The notes: generated by a model from the letters alone, not told the origin. DNA of 64,000 nt from Nitrospirota bacterium (GCA_021810805.1 JAJZHW010000008.1:1-64000); one strand, 5' to 3'. Shown: positions 1 to 10,328, numbered from the stretch's first letter. Numbers and translations are program-made.

Positions 1-39
1 GGATCTTCTCTTTCCTTTTGACTCCTGGAGAACAAGACA

Positions 40-282
40 ATGTACACGGTGATCGACCTGTTAAGGGATCAGGGTATTGAAAAAGGGATTGAGAAAGGAA
101 TTGAACAAGGGTTCGAGAAAGGGATTGAAGAAGGCCGGCAGGAGGGCCGAAAGGAAGATGTTCAAAAGCTCCTTCTCAAGAGAGTCCTCTCTCCCGAGGA
201 GATCGCCTCTGTCCTGGAGGTCGATCGCGCCTGGGTCGAGGAGATTGCCCGAAACATTCATCCCAACAACAATCTCGTGTAG
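40..282 (+). pseudogene. C-terminal remnant of an Rpn-family (YhgA-like) recombination-promoting nuclease
   Basis: The 80-residue reading frame begins MYTVIDLLRDQGIEKG and has four tandem five-residue GI/FEKG- or GIEQG-type units (about residues 12-32), then an acidic/basic stretch and a short helical C-terminus. This is the usual tail of PD-(D/E)XK Rpn nucleases, the 'putative transposase' family. The nuclease domain is absent: the same frame has a TGA at 19-21. Either the gene is frameshifted near its end, with the rest to the left of the window, or only the tail remains. A weak ribosome-binding site (CTGGAG) precedes the ATG, so expression as a small protein is possible. Family assignment rests on the repeat-rich tail alone. 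Confidence 0.5.
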
Positions 283-559
283 GCAAAGACAGAACACCGG
301 ACTTCTTCCCTTGTAGGGGGAGAATCCCGAGGCAAGCCCTGACCGCAAACAACATCCCGACCTTCCGGAGCTCATTCAGGGGTAAAGAACCCCTCCCACT
401 CTTCGAAGAAAATCTCCAGCTATAAAAATCCACCTTCTTGGACTCCGCCGGTCCATCTTTTCTTTAGCCCATCTTCTGCAGTAACATAAGCCTCTCCTTG
501 CCCCCCAGGAGACCGGGAAAGGAGGGCACTCCCCCTTATATCGACGAAAGGACCTCTTC
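283..559. other. Non-coding stretch upstream of prfB
   Basis: No convincing gene is seen in these 277 bases. A small perfect hairpin (AGGGGT-loop-ACCCCT, near 377-393) lies downstream of the Rpn remnant but has no T-tract. The prfB ribosome-binding site (GAAAGGA) is at about 545-551. No clear promoter could be chosen for prfB. Confidence 0.4.
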
Positions 560-1712
560 GTGAACGGCGATCATATCGACATCCAGGAAATCAGGGACCG
601 ATTCTTTACGAACCGGGAAAGGTTCGCCCAGCTCCGGAGGCATCTTTGACCCGGAACGACTGTCGCTGACGATCGAGCAGTTCGAGGCCCAGAGTGCCGA
701 TCCCCAGTTCTGGAAAGATGCCGAACGGGCGACCCGACTTCTGAAGGAAAAGCGGCGCATCGAAAAAAGGCGGGACCTTCTGAAGGAGATTTCCGAGGAG
801 GAGGCCGAAATCGAGGCGGCGCTGGAGATGGGGGAGGACCCCGAGATCCTCGGAGAAGCCGCCCGGATTCTGCCGCTCTTCGTCTCCCGGATCGACCAGC
901 TCGAGCTCGAGGAGATCCTTTCGGACGAATACTCCGACAATCCGGCACTCCTGGAAATTCATCCGGGAGCCGGAGGGACAGAGTCTCAGGACTGGGCTCA
1001 AATGCTTCTGAGGATGTACCTGCGCTGGGCGGAATCCAAGGGCTACGAGACCGCCGTCATCGACCTCCAGCCGGGAGAGGAGGCGGGGGTCAAGAGCGCG
1101 ACCCTCCGCATCCGGGGAGAGTCGGCCTTCGGATACCTTCAGGCAGAAAGCGGCGTTCACCGCCTGGTCCGTATCTCTCCCTTCGATGCCGCCAAGCGAC
1201 GACATACCTCCTTCGCCTCCGTCTTCGTCTACCCCGAGATCGAGGGGGCGGTGACGGTCGACATCCGGGACGAGGACATCAGGATCGATACATTCCGGGC
1301 CTCTTCCGCGGGAGGCCAGCATGTGAACAAGACCTCCTCCGCCGTCCGACTGACACACATCCCCACCGGGATCGTGATCTCGAGCCAGAACGAACGCTCC
1401 CAGATCCAGAACCGCGAGATGGCCTTCAAGGTTCTCAAGGCGCGGCTCTTCGAACTCGAACGGCAAAAGAAAAAGGCCGAGCTCGACGCCGTCTCCGGGG
1501 CGGAGAACAAGAAGGAAAACGCCTGGGGAAGCCAGATCCGCTCCTATGTCCTTCAGCCCTACCAGATCGTGAAGGACCACCGGACAGGGATCGAGTCCTC
1601 CCGGGTGGACGAGGTCTTGGACGGCAAGATCGACCTCTATATCCGGGGATACCTTCTGGCGCGATGGGAAGGAAAGCTCTTCTCCGGGAAGGACGATCTT
1701 CCCGATCTCTAG
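560..1712 (+). CDS. prfB: Peptide chain release factor 2, with programmed +1 frameshift
   Basis: RF2 terminates translation at UGA and UAA codons by entering the ribosomal A site and triggering peptidyl-tRNA hydrolysis. The gene is read in two frames. A GTG at 560 with an upstream GAAAGGA opens 29 codons ending CTT at 644-646, followed by in-frame TGA at 647-649. A Shine-Dalgarno-like CGGAGG sits just before CAT CTT TGA C, the classical RF2 slippery site. After a +1 shift the frame continues with GAC at 648 (DPERLSLTIEQFEAQ) to the stop at 1710-1712. The product is 383 residues, slightly longer than the E. coli protein. The stop-codon-recognition tripeptide SPF (in VRISPFDAAKRR) and the catalytic GGQ (in SSAGGQHVNKTS) are both present. 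Low RF2 favours the shift, so the site autoregulates expression. The stop is UAG, which RF2 does not read. Confidence 0.95.
642..650 (+). promoter_or_regulatory. prfB +1 programmed frameshift site
   Basis: The slippery sequence CTT TGA C lies at 644-650, with the internal SD-like CGGAGG at 635-640, three bases before the CTT codon. This matches the conserved RF2 autoregulation element. The downstream frame is RF2-like from the first codon after the shift. Confidence 0.93.
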
Positions 1713-1776
1713 GCCAATCTCTAGGACGACCTCTAGGACGCCCCCTGAGCCAGCCGGCAGTGGGGTCGAGGGAGCA

Positions 1777-2313
1777 TTACCCCTCTCTCCACGGCGCCGG
1801 CATGACCAGGAGACTCAGGACCTCGGAGAAGCCCCGCCGTCTCCAGGCGGCCGTTCTCGAGGCCTCCGTCCTGGCCATCACCTCCACCGTCTCGGCCTCT
1901 TCTTTCCGAAACCATTCCAGAAGTGCCTGATAAAGCCGTTCTCCCTGACCTCGCCCCCGGGCAGAGGGAACGACATACCAGTGCATGATGTTCCCCGCCC
2001 GGGAGGGGGTGCCGTAGAGTCGCTCGTAGACCGATCCCAGGATAAATCCGGCCGAAGCGGCGGGGGCGCTTTCTCCAGGCGAGTCTGGCACTAAAAGATA
2101 GCCTCGGTAGCCTCCCGGCTGGGAGAGCATCCTCCGAAAGGCCGTCTCCGCCCGGACTCCCCCATCGGCTCCGGCATGAAAAAGGGGGGGCGACTCCTCG
2201 GCCATCAATCTCTCCCAGAAATTCGCCAAGACGGGAGCATCCCTGACTTGGGCCTCCACAATGTGGAATCCCTCCGACTGGATCCCGTCCCTTCCTGCCG
2301 CCTCTGGGCCCAT
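1777..2313 (-). CDS. GNAT-family N-acetyltransferase
   Basis: This 178-residue protein has the GNAT layout: an N-terminal region (GFHIVEAQVRDAPVLANFWE), a beta strand ending AGFILGSVYERL, then IMHWYVVPSARGRGQGERLY, where VVP followed by RGRGQG is the acetyl-CoA pyrophosphate-binding motif A, and a C-terminal RTEASRTAAWRRRGFSEV. The substrate is not predictable. The start was set at the ATG at 2313 because GGAAGGTGAG precedes it; an upstream extension in the same frame has no family similarity and runs into the divergent gene. It converges on prfB with a 64-base gap. Confidence 0.8.
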   Translation of the reverse strand: MGPEAAGRDGIQSEGFHIVEAQVRDAPVLANFWERLMAEESPPLFHAGADGGVRAETAFRRMLSQPGGYRGYLLVPDSPGESAPAASAGFILGSVYERLYGTPSRAGNIMHWYVVPSARGRGQGERLYQALLEWFRKEEAETVEVMARTEASRTAAWRRRGFSEVLSLLVMPAPWREG

Positions 2314-2500
2314 CGTCTCACCTTCCTCAAAGATGTCGTCTCCGGAGGCTCTTTGACAGGCGACACCGATCCTGGCGTAACCTTTGAGCCCCCTTTCTTC
2401 TCCCTCAAACCATAGCAAATCGGGGGACTTGACTCCACCCATCCGAATCCGGAACGATAAAGAGGACGACGATTTTATTTTCCCGTTCAAGGAGACCTTC

Positions 2501-2884
2501 GTGGCGTTTTTTTCCAAAGGCGACAGCTCGAGCTGGTCGGCCGCCTTCCAGAGCTTTTCCCGACAGCTGGCCGTCATGGTCGCGGCAGGACTTCTGATGA
2601 TCGGCGGAGGAGCTTTCTACGGAATGCACCAGCTGGCCTCTCCGGAGGTCCATCGAAAGCTCGCACAAAGCACCCACCTTCTTCTGATAGGCCGCTACCC
2701 GACCTTCGAAGAGGCTCTGGGCGCTCTCGAGCGCCGGGTTCCCGGCACGCTCAAGACATTCCCCTATTCTGCCGATACGACAGTATGGTTCGGGAGGCTC
2801 GCCCTCTTCGGGGCGGCCTTTCCCGATGCCAGGGGAGTCATCAGAAAAGAGCCTGCTGGATATACCCTTTACGAAGAGGACTGA
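2501..2884 (+). CDS. Small membrane-anchored protein of unknown function
   Basis: I do not recognise this family. From the GTG at 2501 (AAGGAG six bases upstream) it is 127 residues: a short basic/polar N-terminus, one hydrophobic segment (about residues 25-45, LAVMVAAGLLMIGGGAFYGM) and a mixed cytoplasmic or periplasmic domain ending YTLYEED. The frame stays open upstream to a TTG at 2384, but that start has no ribosome-binding site, and a TTGACT hexamer at 2429-2434 could be the -35 of its own promoter. It is divergent from the GNAT gene and followed by the LON-domain gene after 121 bases. Confidence 0.55.
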   Translation: MAFFSKGDSSSWSAAFQSFSRQLAVMVAAGLLMIGGGAFYGMHQLASPEVHRKLAQSTHLLLIGRYPTFEEALGALERRVPGTLKTFPYSADTTVWFGRLALFGAAFPDARGVIRKEPAGYTLYEED

Positions 2885-3005
2885 TCGTCATGGATCGACG
2901 GCCACCTGTGTGGAGAACGCCCTCTCCGGAGCTCCGGGGATCGGATAAGGGATTGCCTTCCCGGCGCCCCGCTGACTTACAGCCCTTATGGGAGGGAGGG
3001 ATGCC

Positions 3006-3668
3006 ATGCCCATAGAGATTCCCCTTTTTCCTCTGCCCAATGTCGTTCTCTTTCCCAAGACGCTCCGACCGCTTCACATCTTCGAGCCTCGCTACCGGAA
3101 GATGATCGAAGCCGCCCTCGAGGGGGAGCATCTCGTGGGGATGACGCTCCTCAAGGAGGGGTGGGAAGAGCAGTACGACCAGACCCCTCCCGTGGAAAAG
3201 AGGGGCACCCTGGGCAAGATCGTCCAGAGCAACCGCCTTCCCGATGGCCGCTACTACATTACCCTTCTGGGAATCTCCACCTTCGACATCGAAGAGGAGA
3301 CCTCCCGGCAGGATTGGCGCACGGCCCTCGTCTCGGTCCTCCGGCCAGAAACAAGATGGCCTCTGGCCCAGGCCGACATGGACCGGATCAGTTCGGTCGT
3401 CGGAGATGTCCTGGCCCAGTGGGATCTCACCTCCGAGCTCAAGTGGATCAATGAGTCGGCCAAGGATCCGATCTCTCTTCTTCAACACTGGTCGGCCTTC
3501 CTTCCGCTCACCGCCACGGAGCGACAGTTCCTGCTGGAAGCGCCCGACATCCGGACGCAAGCAGGAAGACTGTACGACCTTCTGCTCTTCAAAAAAATCA
3601 CCTTCGAGACGGAGATGGCTCAGGAGAACCGGGCCGACGGGGCGGGCGACCTCTTCTTCGATGTTTGA
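3006..3668 (+). CDS. LON peptidase substrate-binding (N-terminal) domain protein
   Basis: The 220 residues match the N-terminal domain of Lon protease without the ATPase or protease parts: MPIEIPLFPLPNVVLFP, then LHIFEPRYRKMIEAAL and GTLGKIVQSNRLPDGRYYITLLGISTF. Stand-alone copies are common, and their role is unsettled (substrate recognition or adaptor). The ATG at 3006 was chosen over an in-frame ATG at 2988 because GGGAGGGAGGG lies directly upstream. The last eight bases overlap the start of the DUF815 ATPase gene, so the two are probably translationally coupled. Confidence 0.85.
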   Translation: MPIEIPLFPLPNVVLFPKTLRPLHIFEPRYRKMIEAALEGEHLVGMTLLKEGWEEQYDQTPPVEKRGTLGKIVQSNRLPDGRYYITLLGISTFDIEEETSRQDWRTALVSVLRPETRWPLAQADMDRISSVVGDVLAQWDLTSELKWINESAKDPISLLQHWSAFLPLTATERQFLLEAPDIRTQAGRLYDLLLFKKITFETEMAQENRADGAGDLFFDV

Positions 3669-4581
3669 CAAGATCGATGAAGGACGTGTTCTGGAGGGCC
3701 AACACAAGGCTCTCCGCCTTGTCTCCCCGCCGGGCCTCCCCCCCTTTCTCCATGCCGTCCACCATCCTCGGGCCATCTTCCCGGAAGAGCTGTGGGGTCA
3801 AGAAGCAGCCGCCGAACTTCTCCGAAAGAATTTCCAGGGGCTCCTCCACGGCCTTCCCCCTCTTCCGACCCTAATTCACGGCCATCGGGGCACCGGCAAG
3901 ACCTCGCTCGTCCTCTCCCTCTGGAACGAATGGAACCGGGACCCCTCCCGCCCCCCCCTTCGCCTCGTTCAGGCGGACGTCACGGGAATTTCCTATATCG
4001 CCCCCCTGGTCGACCTTCTCTCTCTTCGCTCGGAGCCCTACCTTCTGCTTCTTGACGACCTCGCCTTCTCGCCGAAGGATTCGGACTTTCGCCAGTTCAA
4101 AGCCTTTCTCGACGGAGGGGCCATGGCCCCTCCTGACAATCTGGGCCTTGTCGTCACTACCAACATCAGAAATCTCCTCCCGGAATCCCGCTCGGCGAGG
4201 GGAGATGCTCTCCACGAGGAAGAGGAGGCCGACGACACCCATGCCATCCGCGACCGCTTTGGCCTGATCCTCTCCTTCGACGAGCCCGACGCAACGACCT
4301 ACCTTTCGATTGTCCTTCGGAAGGCCCGTCTTGCCGGCCTCATGCCCTCCGGCACCTCCGAGGAGACACTCCTCCTGAAGCTGGCCGACTGGCAGGAGAG
4401 GTCCCGGGAGACCTCCGATGTCCCGGCCGATCCCGACGTGCGCCTCCTGATCGCCGCCCTCGCCTATTCCCGGGGACGAGGATCCCGCTCCGGACGCACC
4501 GCCCGACAGTTCGTCGACCTCGCCCTCCGGGGCCTCCTTCGGGACCTCCCCGCGAAAGAACTTCTCAACCCTTCATCATAA
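3661..4581 (+). CDS. DUF815-family AAA-type ATPase
   Basis: The 306-residue P-loop ATPase of the DUF815 family has a Walker A GHRGTGKTS at about residue 77-85, a Walker B-like stretch of leucines followed by DD (LLLLDDLAF) at about residue 130-138, and a sensor-1 region VVTTNIRNLLPES. The lid region contains an unusually acidic insert (ALHEEEEADD). The function of the family is unknown; nucleotide hydrolysis is expected. It overlaps the LON-domain gene by eight bases. Confidence 0.85.
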   Translation: MFDKIDEGRVLEGQHKALRLVSPPGLPPFLHAVHHPRAIFPEELWGQEAAAELLRKNFQGLLHGLPPLPTLIHGHRGTGKTSLVLSLWNEWNRDPSRPPLRLVQADVTGISYIAPLVDLLSLRSEPYLLLLDDLAFSPKDSDFRQFKAFLDGGAMAPPDNLGLVVTTNIRNLLPESRSARGDALHEEEEADDTHAIRDRFGLILSFDEPDATTYLSIVLRKARLAGLMPSGTSEETLLLKLADWQERSRETSDVPADPDVRLLIAALAYSRGRGSRSGRTARQFVDLALRGLLRDLPAKELLNPSS

Positions 4582-6150
<1,569 letters not shown>

Positions 6151-6185
6151 GCTCCCGTCCCTTTTCCTAGAAAGATTTCCCGACC

Positions 6186-7730
6186 GTGACCCCCCCCTCC
6201 CCCGTTCTGATCCTCGACTTCGGATCCCAGCTGACGCAGAATATTGCCCGCCGGGTCCGGGAGATGGAGATCTATTCGGAAATCCTTCCCGCTACCACCC
6301 CCATCGCCGAAATCCGGCGGCGATCCCCCCTTGCCCTGATCCTTTCGGGGGGGCCCTCCTCGGTCTACGAGAAAGGTGCCCCGACTCTCGACCCGGCACT
6401 CCTCGACATGGGACTTCCGATCCTGGGGATCTGCTACGGGATGCAGATTCTTGCCCACGTCTGTGGGGGAAGGGTCGAACGGGCCAAGGTCCGGGAGTAT
6501 GGAGTTCAGCCCTTTACACCGGCTTCGGGCGTCTCTCCCCTGTGGGACCTCTTCCGCCCCTCATCGAAGGTGCTGATGAGCCACGGGGACAACATCATGG
6601 CACCCCCTCCGGGCTTTACCGGGACCGGGCGCACCGAGACCACCCCGATCGCGGCGATGGAAAACCGCAAGAAAGGCATCTACGGCGTCCAGTTCCACCC
6701 CGAGGTCACCCAGACGGTGGCCGGGGTCGACTTTCTTCGCCACTTCCTGCGCGATATCTGCGGGATCGCAAAGAACTGGACCCTGAAGGGCTACCTCGAC
6801 CGCCACGTCGAGGAGATCCGGGACCGGGTGGGATCGGACCACTTGATCTGCGCCCTCTCGGGCGGGATCGATTCCACCGTGACCGCGCTTCTCTGCCACC
6901 GGGCCCTGGGTACACGCTTTCACGCCTTTTTCGTGGACAACGGCCTGCTCCGGAAGAACGAGCTCCCGGAGATGGAGAAGGATCTTTCCTCCCTGGGGAT
7001 CCCCCTGGAGATCATCGACGCGCGCCAGCTCTTCCTTGATCGTCTCAAGGGCGTGGCCGACCCGGAGAAGAAGAGGAAGATCATCGGCCGGACCTTCATC
7101 GATGTCTTCGTCCGGGAGGCCAGGCTCCGGGGGAGCTATCGTTACCTTGCCCAGGGGACCCTCTACCCCGACGTCATCGAGAGCGTCTCCTCCTTCGGCG
7201 GTCCCTCGGCCGTCATCAAGAGCCACCACAATGTGGGGGGACTTCCAAAGCGCATGCCCTTCCAACTCGTGGAGCCTTTAAGGGAGCTCTTCAAGGACGA
7301 GGTTCGCCGGCTCGGACGCGAACTGGGCCTCTCCGACCGCTTCGTCTCCCGACAGCCCTTTCCGGGTCCGGGGCTCGCCATCCGCATTCTGGGATCGGTC
7401 ACCCCCGAGCGTCTCGACACTCTGCGGGAGGCCGATGCCATCGTCCGGGAGGAGGTGGAGAACTCTCCCCTCCGCCCGGCCCTCTGGCAATACTTCGCCG
7501 TGCTGCTTCCCATCAAGTCGGTGGGAGTCATGGGCGATGCCCGCACTTACGAAAACGTGGCCGCCATCCGGGCCGTCAGCTCCGTCGACGGCATGACGGC
7601 GGATGTCCACTATCTTGACCCGAACCTTCTCGGCCGAATCTCGCATCGCATCATCGCCACCGTTCCCGGAATCAACCGGGTGGTCTTCGACATCTCCCCC
7701 AAGCCGCCTTCCACCATCGAGTGGGAGTAA
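6186..7730 (+). CDS. guaA: GMP synthase (glutamine-hydrolysing)
   Basis: It converts XMP to GMP using ATP and glutamine-derived ammonia. The N-terminal class I glutamine amidotransferase domain begins VLILDFGSQLTQNIARRVRE and has the nucleophile in LGICYGMQ and the His/Glu pair in FHPEV. The ATP-pyrophosphatase domain follows with the P-loop LSGGIDSTVT (about residue 222-231). The C-terminal dimerisation domain ends TIEWE, as in the family. Length is 514 residues, close to other bacterial enzymes. The start is a GTG with only a weak upstream AGAAAG. It is co-directional with guaB and very likely co-transcribed. Confidence 0.97.
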   Translation: MTPPSPVLILDFGSQLTQNIARRVREMEIYSEILPATTPIAEIRRRSPLALILSGGPSSVYEKGAPTLDPALLDMGLPILGICYGMQILAHVCGGRVERAKVREYGVQPFTPASGVSPLWDLFRPSSKVLMSHGDNIMAPPPGFTGTGRTETTPIAAMENRKKGIYGVQFHPEVTQTVAGVDFLRHFLRDICGIAKNWTLKGYLDRHVEEIRDRVGSDHLICALSGGIDSTVTALLCHRALGTRFHAFFVDNGLLRKNELPEMEKDLSSLGIPLEIIDARQLFLDRLKGVADPEKKRKIIGRTFIDVFVREARLRGSYRYLAQGTLYPDVIESVSSFGGPSAVIKSHHNVGGLPKRMPFQLVEPLRELFKDEVRRLGRELGLSDRFVSRQPFPGPGLAIRILGSVTPERLDTLREADAIVREEVENSPLRPALWQYFAVLLPIKSVGVMGDARTYENVAAIRAVSSVDGMTADVHYLDPNLLGRISHRIIATVPGINRVVFDISPKPPSTIEWE

Positions 7731-7741
7731 AGGATCCCGAC

Positions 7742-9832
7742 ATGACAACCCAAGGATCCGATTTCGATCGGAGCCCCGACGACTCCGACGTTCACGAGGA
7801 GGCCGATGGCCGCCTGCGGCTCCACAAGATTCTGGCCCACCGGGGAGTCGCCTCCCGCAGAAAGTCCGAGCAGCTCATCGCCGCCGGTTCGGTCACGGTG
7901 GACGGGGAGGTGGTCACCGAACCCGGCACGCGGGTTGACCCCAAGCTCCAGGAGATCCTCGTGGACGGCCGTCCCCTTCCCCGGGAGCCGGAGACCTTCC
8001 TCTTCCTTTTCTACAAGCCCAAGGGAGTCGTCTCCACCCTCTTTGATCCGGAAGGCCGCCCGACCCTCCGGGAGTACTTCCCCGGGATCGACCCCCTTCT
8101 TCACATCGGACGGCTCGACTTTCAGACCGAGGGGGCCCTTCTCCTGACCAACAACGGAGACCTCTCCCAACGGATCCTCCACCCCCGTTTCGAGATCCCC
8201 CGGACCTACCTTGTCAAAATCCAGGGAGGCCTCTCTCCGGCCCACCTCGAACGGATGGCCCGGGGCGAGATTCGTCTCGACGGTCGTCCGGTGCTCCCCC
8301 TTGAGCTCGTTCTCGAGCGACAGACCTCCACCAACGCCTGGTATCGCATTACCCTGACCGAGGGGAGAAACCGCGAGGTCCGACGCCTCTTCGAGACGCT
8401 GAACTATTTCGTGCTGAAGCTCGTCCGCACCGCCTTCGGCCCCCTGACCCTCGCCGGCCTTGAACCCGGAGAGTATCGCACGGTCACTCCCCAGGAGATC
8501 GAGCTTCTCCTGGCCGGAACCCGTCCCCAGAGCCTTCCCAAAAACCTCGACTCCCGCTTTTCCCGGGACTCCCCCCGCTCCTCCCGAAAGAGGGACGGCG
8601 AGACCCCGCCACGAGCAAGAAAGAGCCGACCGGAGGAAGGCCAGGAAGAACAAGACGCAGGGGAGCGTCCCGCCAGAAGACCCACCGGGTATCAGCGAAC
8701 CTCGCGAACCCAGTCCGACGACACTCGTGGGCAGGGCTTTCCGAAGCCTCGACGAACCTTTGATGACCGGCCGGGCCCCCGCACCCGAAAGTTCGCCGGT
8801 TCAGAACAACCGGAACGCCCCGACCGCCCTGCGAGGGAGCGATTCGAGAGGGCCGAGCGCCCGGAGAGGGGGAACACCAGAGAGTCGACCGGAGCCGCCT
8901 CCCGCCCAGACAGGCGGTTTTCAGGGGAGATCGACGAGCGGCCGATCCCGCGCACCCGAAAGTTCTCCGGCTCCGATCGGCCTGCCCCCTCGAGCCGTCC
9001 GGAACGCTCCCCCCGGTTCGATCGGCCCGAACGACCAGAACGGGCGGAAAGGCCGGCAAGATCGGAGCGTCCGGAGAAGCCTCCTTTCAAAAGGTCCGGG
9101 GGATTCTCCTCCCGGGAGGACCGGCCGGAGAGAGCTCCCCGGGAGAGATCTGAACGATTCCGAACGGAGAGCCGACCGAGAGAGGATCGCGCAGGCGGCT
9201 CTTCCTCCCGCCCCGAAAGGCGCTATTCTGGAGAGATCGACGACCGGCCGATTCCCCGGACGAAAAAGTTCGCCAACGCCGCACGACCCGAACCCTCGGA
9301 ACGTCCCGATCGGCCCCGTTCCGAGCGGTCCGAACGGCCGGAGCGGCCTGAAAGATCGAACAGGGTGGAGCGTTCGGAGGGGCGTCCTTTCAGAAAGTCC
9401 GGAGGATTTTCCTCCCGGGAGGAGCGACCGGAGCGATCCCGCCGGGAGAGCAACGAACGCACGGAGCGTCCCGCGTTTCGGGAAGGTCGCGAAGAGGGGC
9501 GTTCCGAAAGGCCCCGGAGACCGGCCCCCGACGGACGTCGGCCCACCGGCCCCCGAACCTCCTCTTTCAGGGAGAAAGGCCGGGAGGAGCGAACAGGACG
9601 GCCCGAGGCTGAAGGCCGACGGGAGAGGAACTCGGGCGAAGACCGGAAGCCCCGGGAGTCCCCAGGCCGTTACGAACGCACCGACCGGCCGGACTCTCGG
9701 CGCCGAAGCTTCGACGGCCCGCCCCCGCGAAAAAGTTCCGGCCCCTCTTCCGCTCCTCGCCGTCCCTCCTCGGGCTCCTCTTCCCGCGGGTCCCGACCGT
9801 CGGGACCCGGTAAGCGGGGAGGGCGCCGTTGA
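7742..9832 (+). CDS. RsuA/RluB-family rRNA pseudouridine synthase with a long Arg/Glu/Pro-rich tail
   Basis: Residues about 25-70 form an S4 RNA-binding domain (LRLHKILAHRGVASRRKSEQ). Residues 85-260 form the synthase domain with catalytic Asp126 in HIGRLDFQTEGALLLTN and the late motif GRNREVRRLFETL. The expected activity is uridine-to-pseudouridine conversion in 23S or 16S rRNA; the family part is closest to RluB. The remaining ~435 residues are low-complexity, dominated by R, E, P, S and G, with three copies of a PRT(R/K)KF unit, and end in SGPGKRGGRR. The start at 7742 has AAAGGA seven bases upstream, 11 bases after the guaA stop; the earlier GTG at 7721 lies inside guaA. The tail is far longer than in E. 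coli RluB. Confidence 0.88.
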   Translation: MTTQGSDFDRSPDDSDVHEEADGRLRLHKILAHRGVASRRKSEQLIAAGSVTVDGEVVTEPGTRVDPKLQEILVDGRPLPREPETFLFLFYKPKGVVSTLFDPEGRPTLREYFPGIDPLLHIGRLDFQTEGALLLTNNGDLSQRILHPRFEIPRTYLVKIQGGLSPAHLERMARGEIRLDGRPVLPLELVLERQTSTNAWYRITLTEGRNREVRRLFETLNYFVLKLVRTAFGPLTLAGLEPGEYRTVTPQEIELLLAGTRPQSLPKNLDSRFSRDSPRSSRKRDGETPPRARKSRPEEGQEEQDAGERPARRPTGYQRTSRTQSDDTRGQGFPKPRRTFDDRPGPRTRKFAGSEQPERPDRPARERFERAERPERGNTRESTGAASRPDRRFSGEIDERPIPRTRKFSGSDRPAPSSRPERSPRFDRPERPERAERPARSERPEKPPFKRSGGFSSREDRPERAPRERSERFRTESRPREDRAGGSSSRPERRYSGEIDDRPIPRTKKFANAARPEPSERPDRPRSERSERPERPERSNRVERSEGRPFRKSGGFSSREERPERSRRESNERTERPAFREGREEGRSERPRRPAPDGRRPTGPRTSSFREKGREERTGRPEAEGRRERNSGEDRKPRESPGRYERTDRPDSRRRSFDGPPPRKSSGPSSAPRRPSSGSSSRGSRPSGPGKRGGRR
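8522..9829 (+). repeat. Low-complexity coding repeat (Arg/Glu/Pro-rich tail of the pseudouridine synthase)
   Basis: Imperfect repeats are built from (S/D)RPERPxR-type units. Longer repeats carry RPxPRTRKF or RPIPRTKKF near 8771, 8941 and 9241. GC-rich codons (CGG, GAG, CCG) leave several other frames open on both strands here. None of those frames has family features, and they are treated as shadows. Confidence 0.75.
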
Positions 9833-10278
9833 CGCCACGCCTGCGTTCGCCCCGGGCGAGCCTGGGAGGATATGTGATCCTTCCCCGTCTCATCGACAAG
9901 GTTCGCCTCAAATCCCGCGGAGAGCTTCCGGAAGAATACCATCCCAATCTCCTTCGGCCCCTGGCTCCGGAGATTGGTCTTTTCCCGCTCGACGGGCGCT
10001 TCCTCGCCTTCAAGGAGCTCGATCCCCGGGAGCTCGAAGCCGCCATTCTTCAATTATCCGACGATGCGGCCGTTCTTGCTTGGGTTGAATCCCACGGGCG
10101 CCAGAGGAACGAGCGGGAGAAGGAGGAGTGGCGACGCTCCATCGAAGAGGCCCCCGCCGACGAGAGGCGCACCGCCCACCGGAAGCGCTCCTATCCGGCC
10201 ATCGCCCACCGCTCCGATATCGGAGAGCTCTCTCCCTTCGACCTGATCGACCTCGACGAGGGGCGACCGCTTCCCTGA
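9829..10278 (+). CDS. DUF5069 domain protein
   Basis: The first ~95 residues match the DUF5069 pattern (LGGYVILPRLIDKVRLKSRGELPEEYH, then a region spaced around the hydrophobic FKELD and AVLAWV segments). The C-terminus is highly charged (RRTAHRKRSYPAIAHRSDIGELSPFDLIDLDEG). The family's function is unknown. The TTG start overlaps the stop of the preceding gene and has GGGGAGG six bases upstream, which suggests translational coupling. Confidence 0.75.
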   Translation: MTPRLRSPRASLGGYVILPRLIDKVRLKSRGELPEEYHPNLLRPLAPEIGLFPLDGRFLAFKELDPRELEAAILQLSDDAAVLAWVESHGRQRNEREKEEWRRSIEEAPADERRTAHRKRSYPAIAHRSDIGELSPFDLIDLDEGRPLP

Positions 10279-10328
10279 CCTCTCCCGGATTCGAGCCTCC
10301 CAAGGGCGTGGAAGAGACACTCCCCTAA

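Noticed and set aside
828-1712. prfB start at 828
   Set aside because: It would drop the N-terminal RF2 domain, which is intact in frame after the +1 shift from 560.
8460-10088. Long open frames in other frames and on the - strand within the pseudouridine synthase tail
   Set aside because: The GC-rich Arg/Glu/Pro codons remove stops in all frames. Only the frame continuous with the S4 and synthase domains is supported.
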